From positions 44,681 to 108,680 of the forward strand of contig NZ_AQQS01000020.1 of assembly GCF_002088275.1 (NCBI RefSeq): a DNA stretch of 64,000 nt, in the 5' to 3' direction. The DNA comes from Aurantimonas sp. 22II-16-19i (GTDB lineage Bacteria > Pseudomonadota > Alphaproteobacteria > Rhizobiales > Rhizobiaceae). Shown here piece after piece: positions 8,738 through 17,905 of this stretch. Both the position numbers and the translations under genes were made by a program. Below the pieces are notes generated by a model. It made no database searches, was not told the DNA's origin, and saw only the letters and a list, made by a program, of their open reading frames with translations. Position 1 is the stretch's first letter; each line of letters begins with the position of its first letter.

Positions 8738-9352
8738 ATGAGCACCATCCGCACCGTCGAGGAACTGCGTTCTGTCTACAAGCCGGCGCTCGAGCGGTCC
8801 CTCCAGAAGGAAATGAAGTCTCTCGACAAGCACGCCAAGGCGTTCCTGGCGATCAGCCCGTTCCTTCTGATCGGCTCCAGCGCTCCCGGCGGGCGCGGCG
8901 ACGTCAGCCCGAAGGGCGACCAGCCAGGCTTCGTCTGTGCCCTCGACGACAAGACGATCGCCATCCCCGATCGGCCGGGCAACAACCGGCTCGACACATT
9001 CGAGAACATCCTCGGTAATCCGCAGGTCGGCCTGATATTCCTCGTTCCCGGCATGAACGAGACGCTGCGAATCAACGGGCGGGCAGAGCTGCGCACTGAC
9101 GCTGATCTGCTGGCGATGTTCGAACATCAGGGCAAGCTGCCGATCAGCGTCGTCGTCGTCCACGTCGAGGAGGTGTATCTCCACTGCGCCAAAGCCTTCA
9201 TGCGGTCCGGGCTGTGGGATCCCTCGACCTTCATCGAACGCGGCAGCTTCCCGTCCTTCGGCGCGATGCTGAAGGATCAGATCGCGCTTGAAGAACCGGT
9301 CGACGAAATTGATCGAAACCTAGCTGAGCGCTACAAAGTGACCCTCTACTGA
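8738..9352 (+). CDS. PNPOx-fold flavin-binding protein (MSMEG_1061-like)
   Basis: A 204-residue member of the pyridoxamine-5'-phosphate-oxidase-like split-barrel superfamily. The pattern FLAISPFLLIGSSA, DVSPKGDQPGFV, IPDRPGNNRLDTFENIL, VGLIFLVPGMNETLRINGRA is the usual core of the subgroup that binds FMN or F420 at a dimer interface. The end, YLHCAKAFMRSGLWDPS, is also typical. Start ATG at 8738. It follows the M20 gene by 142 bp on the same strand. The substrate is unknown. Confidence 0.82.
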   Translation: MSTIRTVEELRSVYKPALERSLQKEMKSLDKHAKAFLAISPFLLIGSSAPGGRGDVSPKGDQPGFVCALDDKTIAIPDRPGNNRLDTFENILGNPQVGLIFLVPGMNETLRINGRAELRTDADLLAMFEHQGKLPISVVVVHVEEVYLHCAKAFMRSGLWDPSTFIERGSFPSFGAMLKDQIALEEPVDEIDRNLAERYKVTLY

Positions 9353-9429
9353 CACTTGTCGCACTGAAATAAAGCACCTATTGGTTTAAATCGAGCACTT
9401 TGAACTCGCGATTTCTAACTGTAATGATT

Positions 9430-10476
9430 TCATCCGGATCGGCTCTCAAGGCGAGGTGCTTTGGTTCGCTCGCAGACCAGCCGGTCCACGCGCCGCCCGG
9501 AGGAGAGATCCGCCAACACGGCGTCGATCGCGGCTGCCTGATCAGGGGTGAGAACATGGCCGAAGCGAGCGGCAAGGCGCTCGAAGCGCGCCGTCTCGGG
9601 GACGAGCTTCGGAGCCTTGCGGGCATGCCTGTCGTGGACCGCGTCGACCAGCTTTTCCGCAGTTGTCCGGATCGCCCTGTCGAGCTTGGCGCGGCGCTCG
9701 CCCAGCGCTCGCCCTTCAGCCGGTCGAGCGTCACGGCGCAAGCGTCGCCGCCATAGCTCCACAGTGCCTCGATCTCGGTGGGCCGGGACCATCAGCGTCG
9801 CATCGCCCTCGTAGCACAGCCGCAGGGCATCGTGGGGCGTTCCCTCCGGCAGCGCGATCTCCTCGATGCCTTCCAGCAGTCCGATGCCGTGGTCGCGGTG
9901 GATCACCGGTTCGCCGATCCGAAACATCGGGCCGGCAGGCGCAGGACGATCGATGCCGGCCGCCGGCTGCCAGACCTCGGCGCGGCTGCCGAGGAGATCG
10001 GCCGCCGCGATGACGGCAACGTCGCCGGCCGAGGTCGCGAAGCCATGATCGAGCGGCAAGTCGAGGCTGAGAAGGCTGCCGGGGTCGGACGCCGTCGCCT
10101 CGCGCCAATTTGCGACCGGGCGGGATGCTCGGCCGAGCAGACGCTCGGCCCGTCGGCGGAAGCTGACGAGACCCAGGTCGGGCCGGCAAGGACGATGCGA
10201 CCGCCGGCCTGCAGCCGGTCTTCGACAAAGCGGCGGAACCCGCGCTCGGCGTTCCGACCGGTGCAGAATCGCGGCAGGCTTCGTTCAGCGACGGGGGCGG
10301 CTGCGGTGGAGGGCATGCCGACGGTCGCGATCGTGCGGGCGGCCAGGGCCTCGTCCCAATTCGTCTGCGGCAGGAAGACATAACGCCAGCAGGTCGGCGG
10401 CAGTGGCTCCCACCGGCTCCAGGGCGGCGAACAGCCGGCCCTCGGCCTCGAGGCCCGCAACGGGCGCATCGTTCAT
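9430..10476 (-). pseudogene. Truncated, frameshifted Mfd-like transcription-repair helicase
   Basis: The open piece 9430-10059 contains the RNA-polymerase-interacting (CarD-like) domain, GEPVIHRDHGIGLLEGIEEI, and the start of the translocase, ARFGHVLTPDQAAAIDAVLADL then DRLVC. It ends where Mfd should read GDVGFGKTE (Walker A). Upstream, coding sequence resumes in a second frame (GRIVLAGP, VFLPQTNWDEALAARTIATV) and a third (MNDAPVAGLEAEGRLFAALE from the ATG at 10476), so there are frameshifts near 10170 and 10381. All motor motifs are lost. Intact Mfd exceeds 1000 residues, so this is a dead paralogue of about 350 codons. Confidence 0.72.
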
Positions 10477-10521
10477 GTCATGGCTCGGTCGGAGGTCGAA
10501 GGAGGGTTCTGCGGAGACAGT

Positions 10522-10556
10522 GCCGCCCGCCGCCGGTTCGCACGGCGGCGGGCGGC
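10522..10556. terminator. Perfect 14-bp GC hairpin downstream of the DUF892 gene
   Basis: Arms GCCGCCCGCCGCCG (10522-10535) and CGGCGGCGGGCGGC (10543-10556) pair perfectly around a 7-base loop. It lies 32 bp past the minus-strand ferritin-like gene stop and before the Mfd-like pseudogene. No T-run follows on the minus strand, so intrinsic termination is only likely by analogy with other GC-rich genomes. Confidence 0.45.
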
Positions 10557-10587
10557 CGATTTCCCGACCCGTCCGGCTTAGAGGGGA

Positions 10588-11109
10588 TCAGCGGGAGGAT
10601 GTCGCGCCGGCGGCGTCGAGCTCGAGGAACCGGCGGGTCAGCTTCGGGATGTTGTCGCGCACCCAGGTCGCCATCGCCTCCTCTTCGGCGAGTGACTCCT
10701 TCAGTAGCGTGATGGTGGCGGCATGGGGCGTCGCCTCGGCCATGGTGATCAGGCCGATATAGCTTGCCGCCTCGAAATTCTCGAAGGCGAGGTTGGCGAA
10801 GCTGTTCTTCAAGACTTCGTCGCCTGCGATGACATGCCCCAGCGCCGCCATGTTGCCGCTAAGGGACAGCGCCGCGTCCTTCAGGTTGGAATGGGACTCG
10901 CCGAGCGAGGAGAGAATCTCCTCGACGCGGCGGATCTGCGTTTCCGTCTCGCCGCGGTGCATCCGCAGCCGCTCGGACAGGTCGGGATAGCTCTTGAGAC
11001 GGTCGAGTTGGCGGTCGATGAGGGCAAGCGCCTGGTTCTCGACCGCATGGACGTCGCGCAGCCCCACGATGAAGTGGGAGGTGGCGCTTTCGCTCACTGT
11101 GGTTGCCAT
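10588..11109 (-). CDS. Ferritin-like DUF892 (YciF-type) protein
   Basis: A 173-residue four-helix-bundle protein of the DUF892/YciE-YciF family, which is stress-associated and usually binds a di-iron centre. Visible ligand-type residues fall in GLRDVHAVENQAL, MHRGETETQIRRVEEI, FENFEAASYIGLI and ESLAEEEAMATWV. The ATG at 11109 is preceded by AGGAG at good spacing. It is not clearly in an operon: the next gene upstream ends at 11299. The exact in vivo role of the family is poorly defined. Confidence 0.83.
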   Translation of the reverse strand: MATTVSESATSHFIVGLRDVHAVENQALALIDRQLDRLKSYPDLSERLRMHRGETETQIRRVEEILSSLGESHSNLKDAALSLSGNMAALGHVIAGDEVLKNSFANLAFENFEAASYIGLITMAEATPHAATITLLKESLAEEEAMATWVRDNIPKLTRRFLELDAAGATSSR

Positions 11110-11298
11110 CTGTGCTCCTCGTTCGGCAGGGTGCTGGCGGCCGTCTGTCGGCAAGCCGGCACCAACAACGATCTGCGCAGAAAGCGTTCAGTGCGCCCTC
11201 TCGTTCCGGCGGCACGAGGGGGAAATCGTCAGCCTGCCACGAGACTGGGCGCCGCCCGCGGCGACAGGCCGCACCCGCAGTCGGGGAGCTGCGGGGCT

Positions 11299-13548
11299 TC
11301 AGGCGCCCGAGGCGGCAAGCGCCGGCACGAAGGGAAGCGTCCGCAGGCGCTTGCCGGTCGCGGCGAAGATCGCATTGCCGAGGACTGGTGCCGCCGAGAC
11401 CGTCGCCGTCTCGCCGATGCCGCCAGGGTCCTCGGTGCTCTTCACGATATGCACCTCCACCGGGATGCTCTCGTCCATCCGCAGCTGGCCATAGTCGTAG
11501 AAGCTGGTCTGCTGCACGCGCCCTTCCTCGATGGTGATGCCGTTGTAGAGCGCCGCGGAAAGCCCGAACAGCAGGCCTCCCTCGATCTGCGCCTCGACGG
11601 TGTCCGGGTTGACCACGTGACCGCAATCCACTGCGGCCACGGCGCGTTTCAGCTCGACCGCGCCGTCCGGGGTGACGGCAATGTCGAGGACCACGGCGAT
11701 GTAGCTTCCGAAGGAGTGATGCAGGGCGACGCCGCTTCCCACGCCTTCCGCCGCCTGTCCCTCGCCCCACTTCGCCTTTTCGGCCGCCAGCTTCAGGACC
11801 GCCGCGGCCCGCGGGCTGTCCTGCAGGAGCGCCATGCGGTAGGCCACCGGGTCCTGCCCGGCCGCAACCGCCAGCTCGTCCATGAAGCTTTCGACCACGA
11901 AGACGTTATGGGTCGGTCCGACGCCCCGCCACCAGGTCACCGGAACCGGCGGATCCTCTCGCACCCAGTCGACGAGGAAATTCGGGAAAGCGTAGGGGGG
12001 CTCGGCCGCCCCTTCCACCGCGTCGGTGTCGAGGGCTCCCTCCGGCAATCCCACCGGCAGGTAGCTCCCGAGCACCGACCCGCCGGTGACGTGGTCGATC
12101 CAGGCGACGGGTTTTTTCTCTTCGTCGAGCCCGGCGGCGATGCGATCGAAATAGGCGGGGCGATAGAGATCCTGACGAAAATCCTCCTCCCGCGACCAGA
12201 TTACCTTGACCGGATAAGGCAGAGCCTTGGCGATCGCGGCGGCCTGGGCGACATAGTCGGCTTCCAGTCGGCGACCGAAACCGCCACCGATCAGATGGTT
12301 GTGCAGGATGACCTTCTCGGGCGGGATGGACAGGACCTGCGCGGCGGCCGACTGGGCGGCCGTGGGAACCTGCGTGCCGCACCAGATCTCGCACTCGCCG
12401 TCCCGCACGTGAACGAGGCAGTTGACCGGCTCCATCGTGGCATGCGCCAGGAACGGCAGCTGATAGGTCGCCTCGACCCTCGTCGATGCCGACGCGAAGG
12501 CAGCCACGGCATCGCCGACCTTCTTAGCCAGAACCGGCTTCCCGGTCTTCGACGCGTGCTCGAGGTCCGCGAAGATCTCCGTGGTCGTCAGATCCGCGTT
12601 CGGGCTGTCGCCCCACTGGATGTCGAGGGCTCCCAGCCCCTGATAGGCTGCCCAATAGTGGTCGCCGACGACGGCGACCGCCCGATCCAGCTTCACCACG
12701 TCCCGCACGCCGGGCATGGCCCGCGCCGCAGTCTCGTCGACGCTCTCCAGCTTGCCTCCGAAGATCGGACAGGCGAGAACAGTGGCGACCTTCATTCCCT
12801 CGACCTTGGCGTCGATGCCGAAGACCGCTGTTCCGTCGGTCTTCGAGGGTCCTTCCACACGAGCCGCAGGCGTGCCGATGAGCTCGAACTTCGCCGGATC
12901 CTTCAGCGTCACCTCGCCCGGCAGAGGCAAGCCGGCCGCATCCTCCACCAGTTCGCCATAGGTCGCTGAGCGATTGCTGGCTTGATGGCTGACGGTGCCG
13001 CGCGACGCTCGGCACGCGGCAGGGTCGACTCCCCAGCGGTTGGCAGCGGCCTGGACGAGCAGCGTGCGCGCCGCCGCCCCCGCCTGGCGCAGCGGCGTCC
13101 ATGTCGCACGGATCGAGGTGGAACCGCCGGTGGACTGGGACTGCAGGATCGGCTGCTTGTAGAGTTCCTCGTTCGGCGGCGCCGGAAGAACGCTCACCTG
13201 GTCGAGCCCGACCTCGAGTTCCTCGGCGATCAGCATGGCTTCCGCGGTGTGGATGCCCTGCCCCATCTCGATGTTCGGGATGATGAGCGACACGTCTCCC
13301 TCGGCGCCGATGCGCACGAAGCCCCCGGGCGCGAAGCCCTGGAATGCGTCGCCGGTGTCGTCGCCAGCGACGTTTCGCTGGATGGAGAGGAGGCTCGGCT
13401 CCTCCCCGCCCTGTGCCCAGACCTTCCTGCCGAGCGGCGAGGCCGCGAAGGCGATGGTCAATCCACCGCCGAGCAATCGACGCCGGGTGAGGCGCAGATC
13501 GGTCGTCGGAACGCTCTTGTGAAATGCGGCTGCAAGGGACTCGCCCAT
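11299..13548 (-). CDS. Molybdopterin-dependent oxidoreductase large subunit (isoquinoline 1-oxidoreductase beta type)
   Basis: A 749-residue Mo-cofactor subunit of the xanthine oxidase family, IorB-like. The start ATG at 13548 has AGGAGG upstream. The N-terminus carries a twin-arginine signal (LTRRRLLGGGLTIAF, about residues 19-33), so the enzyme should be exported folded. Cofactor-binding stretches include NIEMGQGIHTAEAM, LHNHLIGGGFGRRLEADY and TWWRGVGPTHNVFVVESF. The C-terminal GGIGETATVSAAPVLGNAI supplies the catalytic Glu. It is coupled to the 2Fe-2S subunit 17 bp upstream. As usual for this subfamily there is no FAD gene. The substrate is probably an aldehyde or N-heterocycle. Confidence 0.88.
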   Translation of the reverse strand: MGESLAAAFHKSVPTTDLRLTRRRLLGGGLTIAFAASPLGRKVWAQGGEEPSLLSIQRNVAGDDTGDAFQGFAPGGFVRIGAEGDVSLIIPNIEMGQGIHTAEAMLIAEELEVGLDQVSVLPAPPNEELYKQPILQSQSTGGSTSIRATWTPLRQAGAAARTLLVQAAANRWGVDPAACRASRGTVSHQASNRSATYGELVEDAAGLPLPGEVTLKDPAKFELIGTPAARVEGPSKTDGTAVFGIDAKVEGMKVATVLACPIFGGKLESVDETAARAMPGVRDVVKLDRAVAVVGDHYWAAYQGLGALDIQWGDSPNADLTTTEIFADLEHASKTGKPVLAKKVGDAVAAFASASTRVEATYQLPFLAHATMEPVNCLVHVRDGECEIWCGTQVPTAAQSAAAQVLSIPPEKVILHNHLIGGGFGRRLEADYVAQAAAIAKALPYPVKVIWSREEDFRQDLYRPAYFDRIAAGLDEEKKPVAWIDHVTGGSVLGSYLPVGLPEGALDTDAVEGAAEPPYAFPNFLVDWVREDPPVPVTWWRGVGPTHNVFVVESFMDELAVAAGQDPVAYRMALLQDSPRAAAVLKLAAEKAKWGEGQAAEGVGSGVALHHSFGSYIAVVLDIAVTPDGAVELKRAVAAVDCGHVVNPDTVEAQIEGGLLFGLSAALYNGITIEEGRVQQTSFYDYGQLRMDESIPVEVHIVKSTEDPGGIGETATVSAAPVLGNAIFAATGKRLRTLPFVPALAASGA

Positions 13549-13564
13549 GGTTCGATTCCTCCTG

Positions 13565-14017
13565 TCAGGCCTTGGCGGCGGTCTTGATGGCTGCACGAAT
13601 GCGCGGATAGGTCCCGCAGCGACAGATGTTGCCCGACATGGCCTCGTCGATCGCGGCGTCGTCGGGCGCCGGATTGCTCTCGAGCAGGGCGGTGGCCGAC
13701 ATGATCTGGCCGCTCTGGCAGTAGCCGCACTGGACGACCTGATGCTCCAGCCAGGCCCGCTGGATGCGCTTGCCGACATCGCTCCGGCCGACCGCCTCGA
13801 TCGTCGTGATCGCCGCGCCACCGACCGTCGATGCCGGCGTGACGCAGGAGCGCACCGCCTCGCCGTCCACATGGACCGTACACGCGCCGCACTGGGCGAC
13901 ACCGCAGCCGAACTTGGTTCCCGTCATTCCGACGACGTCCCGCAGCACCCAAAGGAGCGGCATGTCCTCGGGAACGTCGACACTGTGGCGTTCGCCATTG
14001 ATGGTAAGATCGATCAT
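13565..14017 (-). CDS. (2Fe-2S)-binding small subunit of the Ior-type oxidoreductase
   Basis: A 150-residue iron-sulfur subunit with two 2Fe-2S sites. The plant-ferredoxin-type cluster ligands lie in [20 protein letters not shown] plus a later RSC. The second, helical domain has QCGYCQSGQ and NICRCGTY. The ATG at 14017 starts the canonical [14 protein letters not shown]. It passes electrons from the Mo site of the partner encoded just downstream. Because that partner has a Tat signal, this subunit is probably carried along in the complex. Confidence 0.9.
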   Translation of the reverse strand: MIDLTINGERHSVDVPEDMPLLWVLRDVVGMTGTKFGCGVAQCGACTVHVDGEAVRSCVTPASTVGGAAITTIEAVGRSDVGKRIQRAWLEHQVVQCGYCQSGQIMSATALLESNPAPDDAAIDEAMSGNICRCGTYPRIRAAIKTAAKA

Positions 14018-14545
14018 GGGGCCTCGCGACTTATTCGGCAGCGGATGTCTGAAACTTGGAGACATTCAAAAACATGGTGCTGCTCGGCGCTTGGCAAGTG
14101 AACGATCCGTCAAGTCACGGAGGCGACTAACGACTTTGCGCGATGAGCCGAAGATCGCGGCGCGGGACGAAACCTTGTCTACGGCAAGGCAAACCATGGA
14201 AGGATGGCGTCTCCGTCCGGGGGCCGTCCGCTGCGCCTCCGAGGCGGCATGCTCAGGTCGTTGCGATTGAGCGATTTCGCGATCTCTCGTCGGGCGCAGG
14301 TGAGAAGTTCGGCTTCAACGTTTCGGCGATTGCCGGGATGATGCTCGGGACACCGAAGCAATCCGCGCCCGGCGCTAGCCGTTCATCCTTATTGCGAAGA
14401 GAAACCCTTTCCTGCCCAACGACCACCAGCTTATCCCTAACGAGAAATACATCGTCCCTGACAGGAGCAGGATCCATGGCTGGCACACTTGCCGCAGGCG
14501 GAGCGCATCGCTCTGGGCCGACCACACACATCTTCTGGAGCCCCC
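14018..14545. other. Gene-poor stretch upstream of the Ior-type operon
   Basis: About 530 bp between the 2Fe-2S gene start and an alcohol dehydrogenase scrap. Short open frames exist on both strands (for example 14143-14580 plus and 14253-14531 minus), but none shows a recognisable domain or a convincing ribosome binding site. The promoter of the minus-strand Ior-type operon should lie near its right side of 14017. I see no clear repeat or RNA structure. Confidence 0.3.
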
Positions 14546-14671
14546 ATGCAGATCCAGGCGACCGTCATGGAACGTCCTGACGGGACGCTGAGCAATTACA
14601 AGATCTCGATCGAAACAGTGGAACTCGAAGGCCCGCGCGGCGACGAGGTTCTCGTCAAAGTCATCGACGCT
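14546..14671 (+). pseudogene. N-terminal scrap of an aryl-alcohol-type zinc alcohol dehydrogenase
   Basis: From an ATG at 14546 with GGAG nearby, the first 42 codons read MQIQATVMERPDG, then KISIETVELEGPRGDEVLVKVIDA. This is the characteristic opening strand pattern of MDR zinc alcohol dehydrogenases. The expected zinc-ligand Cys segment (GVCHTD) never follows; after about 14671 the sequence changes abruptly to unrelated text. Only the first tenth of the gene survives. Confidence 0.5.
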
Positions 14672-14757
14672 CGAACGCGGGGCGAGCCTGCCGCTCATCA
14701 TCGCGCTCTATCGATGGTTGTGCCGCTATTTTCCTTCGCGTGGACTTCGACCGGAAG

Positions 14758-15318
14758 TCAGCGCTTCGGCCACTGCCAACGCGGAACATCGACGCCGGAC
14801 GCGCCGGTTTCGCCGAAGGATTTCTCGAGGTGTATCTCGGTCGCATCGCCCTCGTTGCGGATCGCGCGGATCAGCGGTTCGCTATGGCTGACGAGAACGA
14901 CCTGCCCGTGGTCGGAGTCTTGGCCCACGAGCCGCGCCAGAGCCGGCATCAGCGAGGGGTGGAGGCTTCCTTCCGGCTCGTTCAACTCCATCAGTTCCGG
15001 CGGGCGCGGTGACAGGAGGGCTGCGACGAGCAACAGGTAGCGCAACGTCCCGTCCGAAAGCTCGGCGGCGCTCAGCGGACGCAGCAGCCCCTTCTGGCTG
15101 AGCCGGAAGCCACCGAGATCGTCGGCATCGGTCTGCAGCCGGGAGCCAGGGAAGGCGTGTTCGATCGCCTCGTTCAGGGCCTCCCGATCCCCGATCGCGC
15201 GGATCGTCGCAAGCGCGGCGGCGAGGTCGGCGCCATCGCCCGCCAGCACCGGCGTGTAGAGGTCATGACCTGTCCGCGGCGTGCCGGGGCGCCCGATCGG
15301 TGCGCAAAGCGTCGTCAT
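14758..15318 (-). pseudogene. AAA-family (SMC/RecF-like) ATPase, C-terminal half only
   Basis: A 186-residue piece with the C-terminal ABC-ATPase motifs of RecF/OLD-like proteins: LRPLSAAELSDGTLRYLLLVAALLS (signature region) and ELMELNEPEGSLHPSLMPALARL (Walker B and D-loop), then VVLVSHSEPLIRAI (H-loop). The P-loop that should lie about 150 residues earlier is absent, and the sequence upstream of 15318 changes to AT-richer non-homologous DNA, so the gene has lost its 5' half. The 3' end looks natural. Confidence 0.62.
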
Positions 15319-15739
15319 GAAGCTATTTTTCAGCTAGCTGAACATAAAGTTCACGATATGACACCCGCTCTCTCGCAGGTAACTCAAATGATGGAAACCA
15401 GATTTCTACGTCTGATGAACGAGCATCTGACATAAATCCTCATGATGTCGCGGGCGATCCGAATATGTATGCCCGATTATTCCTGCATCATCTGGCATGA
15501 TGTATTACTTGATCGGATCCCAACCCGCATCCGAGAGACGGATGGATTGGCTCCGTCTTCCAAGATAGCCACGTTCGATCTGCTGGTCGAATAGTGGACT
15601 TTGTAAGGACTTTGCGGAGGAAGCACAGGCCCCAAGAGAGAAGAGAACACACCACTCGGCTGCAATAAGATCCGTGGTCATCGGCATATATGACTCAGGA
15701 AGTCGACTATGAAAAATCTTAAACTATCGAAACCCTAAA
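15319..15739. other. AT-richer patch without recognisable genes
   Basis: About 420 bp with visibly lower GC than the flanks (for example the A/T-rich runs at 15320-15370, 15415-15500 and 15700-15740). Small open frames on the minus strand (15477-15687) show no family similarity. The composition shift and the truncated genes on both sides suggest a foreign insertion or a deletion scar. Confidence 0.4.
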
Positions 15740-15954
15740 GGAAGAGCCTGCCAATCACAAACGAAAGTCGAATTTTCTATCAGTTCCTCCTGGAACGGAG
15801 AATCCTGCGGTCGAGGGATCTGCTGCGCTCAACGAACCTCTCCGTCGCGGACATCGCATCAAGATGCGGGTTCCGCAGCGTGCCGCAGTTCGAGGAGGCG
15901 TTCCGACGCGCCATGGGGGCTCGACCCATCCGATACCGGGCTGATCTGGGATAG
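15740..15954 (+). pseudogene. AraC-type HTH C-terminal fragment
   Basis: The frame ending at the TAG at 15952-15954 reads YQFLLERRILRSRDLLRSTN, then LSVADIASRCGFRSVPQFEEAF and RRAMGARPIRYR. This is the second helix-turn-helix of an AraC/XylS DNA-binding domain (or the AraC-like part of an Ada/AlkA protein). There is no start codon, sensor domain or first HTH, so it is a leftover tail. Confidence 0.5.
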
Positions 15955-16315
15955 CGCGTCGAGCGCCGTTCGGCGCGCCACCGGCACAGGCGGGTTGCCG
16001 CGAGCAGACCGGCACGGAAGACCTCGTCGCGGTGGCTCGCCGAAGTCGACCACAGAGGCGGCCAGCCGCATCTCGATAGCCTCGGCAGGCAAGTCCGGGT
16101 TGCCGGCCCTGAGCAGGATGAGCGGGCGGGGCGAATGAGGTGCCGCTCGGCTCTGGCGCAATGATGGGACCCCGGTCAATGGTCAGCTCCGCTGATATTT
16201 CAGATCCTTATTTGAGGGACCCACGCCGATCGGCGCCGAAACCCCAGCCGATTCACAGCCAAAGCGCAGCCATCTCTTCGGTCTGCTACATGCCCTCCCT
16301 AAGCAGCCTCTTCGT
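15955..16315. other. Gene-poor stretch
   Basis: About 360 bp. A minus-strand open frame (15859-16179) contains LILLRAGNPDLPAEAIEMRLAA and a following frame-shifted continuation that looks protein-like, but I cannot assign a family. It may be another decayed small gene. No repeats or RNA features seen. Confidence 0.25.
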
Positions 16316-16705
16316 TCACTCCCTTTGGCACACCACCTCGATGTTGTTGCCATCAAGATCGAGGACGAAGGCGGCGTAGTAGGACGGATGATATCGGGCG
16401 CGGATGCCGGGCCGACCGTTGTCCCGGCCGCCGGAGGACATGGTCGCCGCGTAGAAGGCGTCCACCGTGGCCCGATCGAGCGCGGCGAAAGCGAGATGAA
16501 CACCACCAGGCGCGGGCTCGCCGTCGTGAAGCCACAGGCGCGGATATCCGTCGCTTCCCAGGCCATGCCGCTTGGTGCCGCTCGCCGAATGGTCCGGCGA
16601 AACCGACACGATGCAGGCCACGCCGAGGGGTCCGAGCGCCGCCTCGTAGAACGCCTTGGCCGCATCCGCGTCGGAGACCGGGATCTCGACATGGTCGATC
16701 AGCAT
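16316..16705 (-). CDS. VOC-family (glyoxalase-like) protein
   Basis: A 129-residue single-domain vicinal-oxygen-chelate protein: opening LIDHVEIPVSDADAAKAFYE with the first metal-type His, middle GGVHLAFAALDRATVDAFY, and the end YHPSYYAAFVLDLDGNNIEVV with the last Glu. Members act as glyoxalases, dioxygenases or resistance proteins. The ATG at 16705 has GAGGAAG upstream and overlaps the stop of the preceding MDR gene by 7 bases, so both are co-translated. Confidence 0.85.
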   Translation of the reverse strand: MLIDHVEIPVSDADAAKAFYEAALGPLGVACIVSVSPDHSASGTKRHGLGSDGYPRLWLHDGEPAPGGVHLAFAALDRATVDAFYAATMSSGGRDNGRPGIRARYHPSYYAAFVLDLDGNNIEVVCQRE

Positions 16706-17724
16706 GGGGCTTCCTCCGTCGCGCAAAGAACGACTTTTCCCGAGAGGCTGCCGGATTCAAGGTAGCGGTGCGCGGCCTGGACCTCAGTCAGTGGAAACGT
16801 GCGGTCGATGACCGGCCGCAGCGCGCCTCGGCGGACCGCCTCGCGGATGTAATCTTTAGCGACGGCAAAGCGCTCGGCATTCTCCGTCACCTCGAACAGT
16901 TCTGAGAAGGTCAGCGTCCTACGATCGAGCGCGATCAGGGGGAGATTAACCCGGGCGGCTTTGAAATCCGGAGAGCTCTGCGCGCCGTAGGATATGATGT
17001 GGGCGCCTTGGGCGGTAGCGCCGATGCATTCGGTGAGCATGTCGCCACCCACCGCCTCGATGACGAGACCGACTCCGGCTCCCCCGGTGATCTCCTTGAC
17101 GCCCTTGGCCAGATCACCGGCCGAGCGCGTGACGATGACCGCGGCGGCGCCGCCGGCAAACAGCGAAGTCTCTGCGTCCTTGCGGCGGGTGGTGGCAATG
17201 GCGCGGAGCCCCAGATCGCGTGCCATCTGCAAGGCCATCAATCCCACTGCCGAGGTGGCGGCCGTTACCAGAACCCATGTTCCGGCGGGCAGATCGTGGC
17301 GCGCCATCATGTTCCATGCTTGCAAGGCCGCCATCCAAAGGCCCGCCTCCTCCGCCGACGTCAGTTCCGCGATGGCGGGCGCGACCGCGTGAGCGGGCAT
17401 ATTGGCATTCGTCGCATAGGTCCCCGTCCCCATGACGGGCGAGACGACCGGGAGAACCGCGACCCGGTCGCCCGGCGCAACATGACTGACGTCGGCACCG
17501 ACGGCGCTCACCACGCCGACGGCTTCGTTGCCCATCGCTGAGGGGAAAACGGGCGCGACAACGTAGTGGTCGCGCCGCATTAACGCGTCGAAGCGATTGG
17601 TGCCGACGGCAAGGATCCGCAACTGCACCTCGCCTCGACCCGGCTCCGGGAGATCGAAGGGTTCGAGCTTCAGGACCTCGGGACCGCCGAGCTCACGATA
17701 GACAACGCGTTGGACAGTGGACAT
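16699..17724 (-). CDS. MDR-family NADPH:quinone reductase-like oxidoreductase
   Basis: A 341-residue zinc-free medium-chain dehydrogenase of the quinone-oxidoreductase/enoyl-reductase branch. The N-terminal GroES-like domain includes DLPEPGRGEVQLRILAVGTN and MGNEAVGVVSAVGADV. The Rossmann motif is VTAATSAVGLMALQMARDL, a variant of AxxGxVG. No structural zinc Cys cluster is present. Start ATG at 17724 (MSTVQRVVYRELGGPEVL). It is coupled to the VOC gene downstream. Confidence 0.86.
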   Translation of the reverse strand: MSTVQRVVYRELGGPEVLKLEPFDLPEPGRGEVQLRILAVGTNRFDALMRRDHYVVAPVFPSAMGNEAVGVVSAVGADVSHVAPGDRVAVLPVVSPVMGTGTYATNANMPAHAVAPAIAELTSAEEAGLWMAALQAWNMMARHDLPAGTWVLVTAATSAVGLMALQMARDLGLRAIATTRRKDAETSLFAGGAAAVIVTRSAGDLAKGVKEITGGAGVGLVIEAVGGDMLTECIGATAQGAHIISYGAQSSPDFKAARVNLPLIALDRRTLTFSELFEVTENAERFAVAKDYIREAVRRGALRPVIDRTFPLTEVQAAHRYLESGSLSGKVVLCATEEAPC

Positions 17725-17905
17725 GAAAACCTCGATGGGAGTGAAGCCGACGCAGATCGCTTGGCGCGGCAAGACTGGAAAGGGATATGGAGGGACCCCA
17801 GGGCACCGGGGCTGCTTGAACCCGGCTACGCCGAGGACGCTGGCTGTCGGTTCGTCGGCGCTGATCGATGCCGGACGTACATCCTCCCGGCGAGTTTAGC
17901 GGGCC

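Noticed and set aside
10723..12969. A 748-codon open frame on the plus strand
   Set aside because: It is antisense to the ferritin-like and molybdoenzyme genes and is of biased composition.
14253..14531. Minus-strand small ORF between the molybdoenzyme and the alcohol dehydrogenase scrap
   Set aside because: No ribosome binding site, no domain, and overlapping open frames on the other strand of equal quality.
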